Source: JAHOYW01 sp963664605
Lineage (GTDB): Bacteria; Verrucomicrobiota; Lentisphaeria; Victivallales; Victivallaceae
Assembly (NCBI GenBank): GCA_963664605.1
Contig: OY761536.1
Span: 496,001-560,000 of the forward strand
Direction: 5' to 3'
Length of the DNA: 64,000 nucleotides
The position numbers and the translations under genes are program-made. The number at the start of each line of letters is the position of its first letter. Positions within the stretch are counted from its first letter, which is position 1. Shown one piece after another: positions 60,298 to 64,000 of the stretch. The notes beneath the pieces are model-generated. The model was given only the letters and a program-made list of their open reading frames with translations, had not been told where the DNA came from and ran no database searches.

Positions 60298-61901
60298 TTA
60301 TAAAACTGGATAATTTAACTATACGGGCTTATTCGATTCCGCCGCAGACAATAAATGTTGATCAAGGCTTGATGCCGTTTATTGCCCAGCGCCTGGATAT
60401 TAAAGAAAGCGATATTGTTGATTATAAAATTTTATCAAAAGCAATAGATTCCAGGCGGGGCGCTCCCGCGCTGGTATATAAACTGATTGTAAACCTCCAC
60501 GACAACGACGCAGCCAAAGGCTGTATCGGACATAAGATCCCGGAGGAAGAGCTTCAGAAAACCCTTGAGTCCAGATTAGAGTTCCCGAAGGCTCCGGCAG
60601 GCTTAAAAAATCCTCTGGTTATCGGCAGCGGACCGGCAGGCTTGATGGCTGCTTTGGTTTTAGCGCGCGCTGGATGTAAACCGGTTATTCTTGAGCGTGG
60701 GCATGATGTAAAAAAGCGTGTTGTGGATATTGATAAGTTTCATCAGACTGGAAAGTTTAACCCGGACAGCAATTATCTTTTAGGAGAGGGGGGAGCGGGA
60801 ACTTTTTCCGACGGCAAACTTTATACCCGGACCAATGATCCCCGTGCAAAATTTGTCCTGAAAACTTTTGCCGGGGCTGGAGCTCCGCTCGAGATTCTTT
60901 ATCTGAAACGACCCCATATAGGTTCAGATAAACTGCCTGATATGGTCTGTGCAATCCGTGAACAGATCGAACAGGCCGGCGGGAAATTTCTTTTCGGAAC
61001 CCGGGTGAAAGAATTAATTATTAAAGATAATCAATGTAAAGGCGTAATTACTCAGGACAATGAACGTATCGAAGCTCCGGCTGTAATTACAGCTCACGGT
61101 TTAGGCGGACGTTCTTTCACCCATAAACTGATTGAACAAGGCGTTGAGTTCACAATGAAGGGCTTCCAGATCGGTTGTCGCATTGAGCATCCGCAATCTC
61201 TTATCGACGAAAACCAATACCGCATTCCGACACGTCCGAAATGGCTGGGGGCGGCGGAGTATCATTTTTCAAACCGCAGGAATGATCTGTATAATATTGC
61301 CGGAACCTCATCTTTCTGTATGTGCCCAGGCGGAGTTATAGTTCCCGCCTGCTTGGAGCCCGGTCATTTATCCACTAACGGCATGAGCAGATATGCCCGC
61401 GACGGAAAGTTCGCGAATTCCTGCCTGATTGTTTCTCAAGATGATATGTTCAGCAACCCGCATCAAGCTTATAAATTCTTAAGGGGACTGGAAAGCAAAG
61501 CTTTTGAGCTTGGCGGCGGCGACTACACGGCTCCGGCGCAGGATGCGCGAGCTTTTGTAAAAGGAAAAATGGCTTTAAGAAACGAGGAAACAAGTTATTC
61601 ATTCGGATTAAAATCTGCCAGGCTTGATAAGTTTTTACCGCCAGTGACGGCTGAAGCGTTAGTTGTCGCTATGCGGAAGTTTGACAACAGTTTCCATGGT
61701 TTCCTGAAATACGGTAAAATCGTTGGCATTGAAACTTTCATCTCGAGCCCGGTTCGCTTCCGGCGGAATGAGGAAACATTATCAACTTCTGTAGACAGGC
61801 TTTATGTTTCAGGAGAGGGAGCCGGTTATGCTGGCGGAATATTGTCTGCCGCGGTTGACGGCATCAAAATCGCGGAAAAACTTTTGGGGGCAAAGTGTTA
61901 A
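60294..61901 (+). CDS. FAD-dependent oxidoreductase (COG2509 type)
   Basis: 535 residues. An N-terminal about 100-residue module (ending EFPKAPAGLKNP) precedes the FAD domain: VIGSGPAGLMAALVLARAG (dinucleotide fold), then LGEGGAGTFSDGKLYTRTND, the family signature. Further on are GGRSFTHKLIEQGVEF, TSSFCMCPGGVIVPA and the closing YVSGEGAGYAGGILSAAVDG. Members are uncharacterised dehydrogenases, probably cytoplasmic. It is coupled at its start to AMMECR1 and at its stop to the HNH gene (TAATG). Confidence 0.92.
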   Translation: MIIKLDNLTIRAYSIPPQTINVDQGLMPFIAQRLDIKESDIVDYKILSKAIDSRRGAPALVYKLIVNLHDNDAAKGCIGHKIPEEELQKTLESRLEFPKAPAGLKNPLVIGSGPAGLMAALVLARAGCKPVILERGHDVKKRVVDIDKFHQTGKFNPDSNYLLGEGGAGTFSDGKLYTRTNDPRAKFVLKTFAGAGAPLEILYLKRPHIGSDKLPDMVCAIREQIEQAGGKFLFGTRVKELIIKDNQCKGVITQDNERIEAPAVITAHGLGGRSFTHKLIEQGVEFTMKGFQIGCRIEHPQSLIDENQYRIPTRPKWLGAAEYHFSNRRNDLYNIAGTSSFCMCPGGVIVPACLEPGHLSTNGMSRYARDGKFANSCLIVSQDDMFSNPHQAYKFLRGLESKAFELGGGDYTAPAQDARAFVKGKMALRNEETSYSFGLKSARLDKFLPPVTAEALVVAMRKFDNSFHGFLKYGKIVGIETFISSPVRFRRNEETLSTSVDRLYVSGEGAGYAGGILSAAVDGIKIAEKLLGAKC

Positions 61902-62188
61902 TGGATGACTGGATTGACATACAAAGGGATGAAAAGCATATTGCGCGCGAAAAAAAGAAAGCGCGGGAGCTGCGGAAATCCCAATGGTGGCAGCAGCAGC
62001 TTCAAAAAGGCATTTGTCACTATTGCGGTAAACATTTTGCCGCAGAGGATTTGACAATGGATCATGTTCTGCCGGTAGTGAGAGGCGGCAAGAGCAGCAA
62101 AGGCAATATTGTCGCCTGCTGTAAACAATGCAACAACGATAAAAAATATTTAACGCCTGTCGAAATGATCCTGAAAAACTCAAAATAA
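61901..62188 (+). CDS. Small HNH endonuclease domain protein
   Basis: 95 residues. The HNH fold is complete: Cys-x2-Cys in ICHYCGKHF, the catalytic Asp-His in LTMDHVLPVVRGG, NIVACCKQCNNDKK with the second Cys pair and Asn. I start at the ATG at 61901, which shares one base with the previous stop; a GTG at 61895 is less likely. Small stand-alone HNH proteins of this kind nick or cut DNA and are often housekeeping or defence-linked. Here the operon context gives no mobile-element signal. Confidence 0.88.
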   Translation: MDDWIDIQRDEKHIAREKKKARELRKSQWWQQQLQKGICHYCGKHFAAEDLTMDHVLPVVRGGKSSKGNIVACCKQCNNDKKYLTPVEMILKNSK

Positions 62189-62307
62189 TGCGTATACCTA
62201 AGTAAATCATAGTTTTTTTGTCTTTGCATGGGTGAAATAGTTGATTATACGCGAATTGATAGTATTTTGGTCTAGATGGAACTTCTTAATATTAATAATG
62301 AGATCAA
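62189..62307 (+). other. Short intergenic region before the second LptF/G-type gene
   Basis: 119 bp, A+T-rich, no gene, no hairpin. It may hold a promoter for the gene at 62308, but no clear pair of boxes was found. Confidence 0.3.
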
Positions 62308-63408
62308 ATGAAAACTATTAATTTATATATTTTAAAAGCATTCATGGTAACCTTTGGCGTATCTATCGGCCTGCTTACCTTTTTGATGATGGGGTCGTAC
62401 ATTTCCAAAGATTTGAACAAATTTGTTACTCAGGGGCTGCCAATATCAAGTGTTTTTGAATTTGCCGGCTGCATGGTGCCGATTGCGCTTACCTTTACCA
62501 TTCCCTGGGCGGTGCTGGTTTCTATCATGCTGGTTTTCGGGCGTTTGTCAGCGGACTCTGAAATTACCGCCATGCGTGCCTGCGGCATATCAATTCTGCA
62601 AATTGTTTCTCCGATTATGATCGTTGCGTTTTTAATGATGCTTGCCTGTTTATATCTACAGGTTGAGGTTGGTCCGCCGCTGCTGGGGAAAGGCCGCAAA
62701 GTCGCGATGAAAACAGCGATAGACCATCCGTCGGCTATGTTTGAACCGGGAGTCAGGGTCAGATATAATGACAGTATTATTTATATTGATGACAAAGAGG
62801 GAGAGAATACCCTCAAAGACGTGCAAATCTTTACTATAGGGGAGTTCGGCAGCGATAAAGGAAAAGTTCTTCGCGACATCACGGCGGCTCATGGTAAACT
62901 GGAAACAAATAAGAAATTAAAAACTTTAACTATCGCGCTTTTTGACTGCAATATAGTTGACAAAAAATCAAACCCTCCGGTTCGTGCTTTTAATAAACGG
63001 GTAGAATTTGTTATTGATTATGGTAATAAGTTGAATCGCCTTGAGATAGGTAAGCGAAGCAAATACATGACCCTTAAAGAGCTCTTCGGTAATATAAGAA
63101 TTTTTAAAAAATATAAACGCGATACCTGTGATCTTGAAGTTGAATTGAATCAACGTATCGCTTTTGCTCTGGCGCCTATCGCGTTTATGCTTTTAGGTCT
63201 GCCCCTGGCAATCCGCACTTCCCGCAGAGAGACCTCGGTGGGCTTGTTTTTGAGTGTTGTTCTTGCCGGGGTATTCTTTATGTCAATTATCCTTTGTGAA
63301 TCATTAACCGCTTATCCCAAGCTGTATCCGCAGTATCTTTTATGGATTCCAAACCTGGCTTACCAATTGGTTGGTGCGTTTATGATTTATAAAATAGCAA
63401 GACACTGA
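62308..63408 (+). CDS. LptF/LptG family permease (YjgP/YjgQ), second copy
   Basis: 366 residues, six membrane helices in two groups of three around a periplasmic domain (about 115-250). It starts MKTINLYILKAFMVTFGVSI, the usual family opening, and has SEITAMRACGISILQIVSPI for the LptB-contact loop and NQRIAFALAPIAFMLLGLPL. Paired with the product of 58317 it should form the LptFG heterodimer of the LPS export bridge. Which is LptF and which LptG cannot be told here. The ATG lacks a strong ribosome site. Confidence 0.93.
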   Translation: MKTINLYILKAFMVTFGVSIGLLTFLMMGSYISKDLNKFVTQGLPISSVFEFAGCMVPIALTFTIPWAVLVSIMLVFGRLSADSEITAMRACGISILQIVSPIMIVAFLMMLACLYLQVEVGPPLLGKGRKVAMKTAIDHPSAMFEPGVRVRYNDSIIYIDDKEGENTLKDVQIFTIGEFGSDKGKVLRDITAAHGKLETNKKLKTLTIALFDCNIVDKKSNPPVRAFNKRVEFVIDYGNKLNRLEIGKRSKYMTLKELFGNIRIFKKYKRDTCDLEVELNQRIAFALAPIAFMLLGLPLAIRTSRRETSVGLFLSVVLAGVFFMSIILCESLTAYPKLYPQYLLWIPNLAYQLVGAFMIYKIARH

Positions 63409-63443
63409 TAATTATCAAAAAAATCACCAGCAAGGAGGAGGGC

Positions 63444-64000
63444 ATGGCGACACCTGTGTCAAATCGTATAAAAGTTGAACCAAACGACCAAGGCCCCATT
63501 TACCGCGAAACGGATATGTCGCGCCTTCCTGTAGAGCCATGGAGTACTGCCAGCAACCTGATTTTCCTGCTGGTTTTTATTTATTTTGCCGTCAAAACAA
63601 AATTCAGCTATAAGAAATTTCCCCTTCTTACAATGTTCCTTATAATATTATTCACCGGTTGGGTCGGCGGTACTGTTTATCATGCGACGCGCAGCAGCAA
63701 TATATGGTTGAAACTTGATTATATGCCGATAATGTTCCTGGTTTTGATTGCGACAGTTTATTTCTGGCGGGAGCTTGTTAAAAAATGGATATGGGTATTC
63801 TGCTGTACCATGCTGCCCATTTTGATTTATTATTTTACTTATGAAGCTCTTACTTTTTCGCATACAATATCAGTATCAATAGGTTATTCTGTAATGGCGT
63901 TGATTATAATTATTCCACTAATACTTCATTGTATCTATAAAAATCCTAAATCATGGAAATTTGTAGCCGGAGCTCTGATCTCATTCGCGATAGCTATTAC
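63444..64000 (+). CDS. Ceramidase/CREST-like membrane hydrolase (partial, cut by window edge)
   Basis: 185 residues are visible from an ATG with AAGGAGGAG just upstream; no stop before base 64000. At least five membrane helices follow a short polar start. The motifs resemble the CREST superfamily of metal-dependent membrane hydrolases: PVEPWSTASNLIFLLV (conserved Ser), GGTVYHATRSS (His) and WLKLDYMPIMF (Asp). The last two His of the active site would lie beyond the window. It might hydrolyse lipid amides; this rests on motif likeness. It follows the second LptF/G-type gene by 35 bp. Confidence 0.75.
   Translation, partial: MATPVSNRIKVEPNDQGPIYRETDMSRLPVEPWSTASNLIFLLVFIYFAVKTKFSYKKFPLLTMFLIILFTGWVGGTVYHATRSSNIWLKLDYMPIMFLVLIATVYFWRELVKKWIWVFCCTMLPILIYYFTYEALTFSHTISVSIGYSVMALIIIIPLILHCIYKNPKSWKFVAGALISFAIAI

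Overview
The window is bacterial chromosome of moderate to low G+C content, visibly more A+T-rich from about 36 to 43 kb. It comes from a Gram-negative, LPS-type envelope organism: it has LptF/LptG-type permeases, a WaaP-like kinase, a phosphoheptose isomerase, an L,D-transpeptidase and lipoproteins. A prepilin-like protein ending in an H-X9-DG motif, together with a membrane-anchored CobN-like chelatase cluster, suggests the Planctomycetes-Verrucomicrobia-Lentisphaerae group, most likely Lentisphaerota. That placement is inference. No tRNA, rRNA, CRISPR array or complete insertion sequence was recognised.

Layout. 0-5.2 kb (minus): a two-component system (regulator cut by the window edge), a VWA lipoprotein and a MuiA-like DUF4139 protein. 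5.4-12.9 kb (plus): BI-1 family protein, MBL hydrolase, lepA, signal peptidase I, SpoU methylase, glycosyltransferase and WaaP-like kinase. 13-17.7 kb: signalling block with a REC-SpoIIE phosphatase plus STAS protein (minus), and a small membrane protein plus hybrid sensor kinase (plus). 17.7-20.4 kb (minus): dnaG and a TPR lipoprotein. 20.4-28.4 kb (plus): a structured leader, a prepilin-like protein and a four-gene cluster. The cluster holds a polytopic membrane protein, a MotA/TolQ/ExbB-type channel, a DUF2149 protein with an ExbD-like Asp, and a 1586-residue CobN/BchH-like chelatase anchored at both ends. A degenerate H-X9-DG tail follows it. 28.4-38.3 kb (mostly minus): RluA synthase, GNAT, accA, L,D-transpeptidase, LOG protein (plus), ABC exporter, aminotransferase/Lrp pair, cdsA, uppS and gmhA-like gene.

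38.3-42.4 kb: a 332-bp A+T-rich intergenic region with five TTATNAACA 9-mers precedes dnaN, recF and nnr, so it may lie near a replication origin. 42.4-48.9 kb: DtxR-type regulator, TrmH methylase, cysteine desulfurase-like protein, small coiled-coil protein, esterase, and an HlyD/ABC exporter pair behind a possible sigma-54 site. 49.1-53.2 kb (minus): ROK regulator, Gfo/Idh/MocA oxidoreductase and class III aminotransferase, with a clear operator/promoter upstream and a phased 10-bp repeat inside. 53.2-64 kb: mfd (minus), then rpoD with a Lys/Ala-rich N-terminal tail, rpsU, LptF/G-type permease, small membrane protein, AMMECR1 protein, FAD-dependent oxidoreductase, HNH nuclease, second LptF/G-type permease and a truncated ceramidase-like membrane protein.

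The most system-like block is 21.8-28.2 kb. A proton-channel pair is encoded directly with a chelatase whose catalytic bulk is predicted to lie outside the cytoplasmic membrane. This resembles the HmuSTUV haem-processing cluster of Bacteroidota, but no TonB receptor or haemophore is visible.
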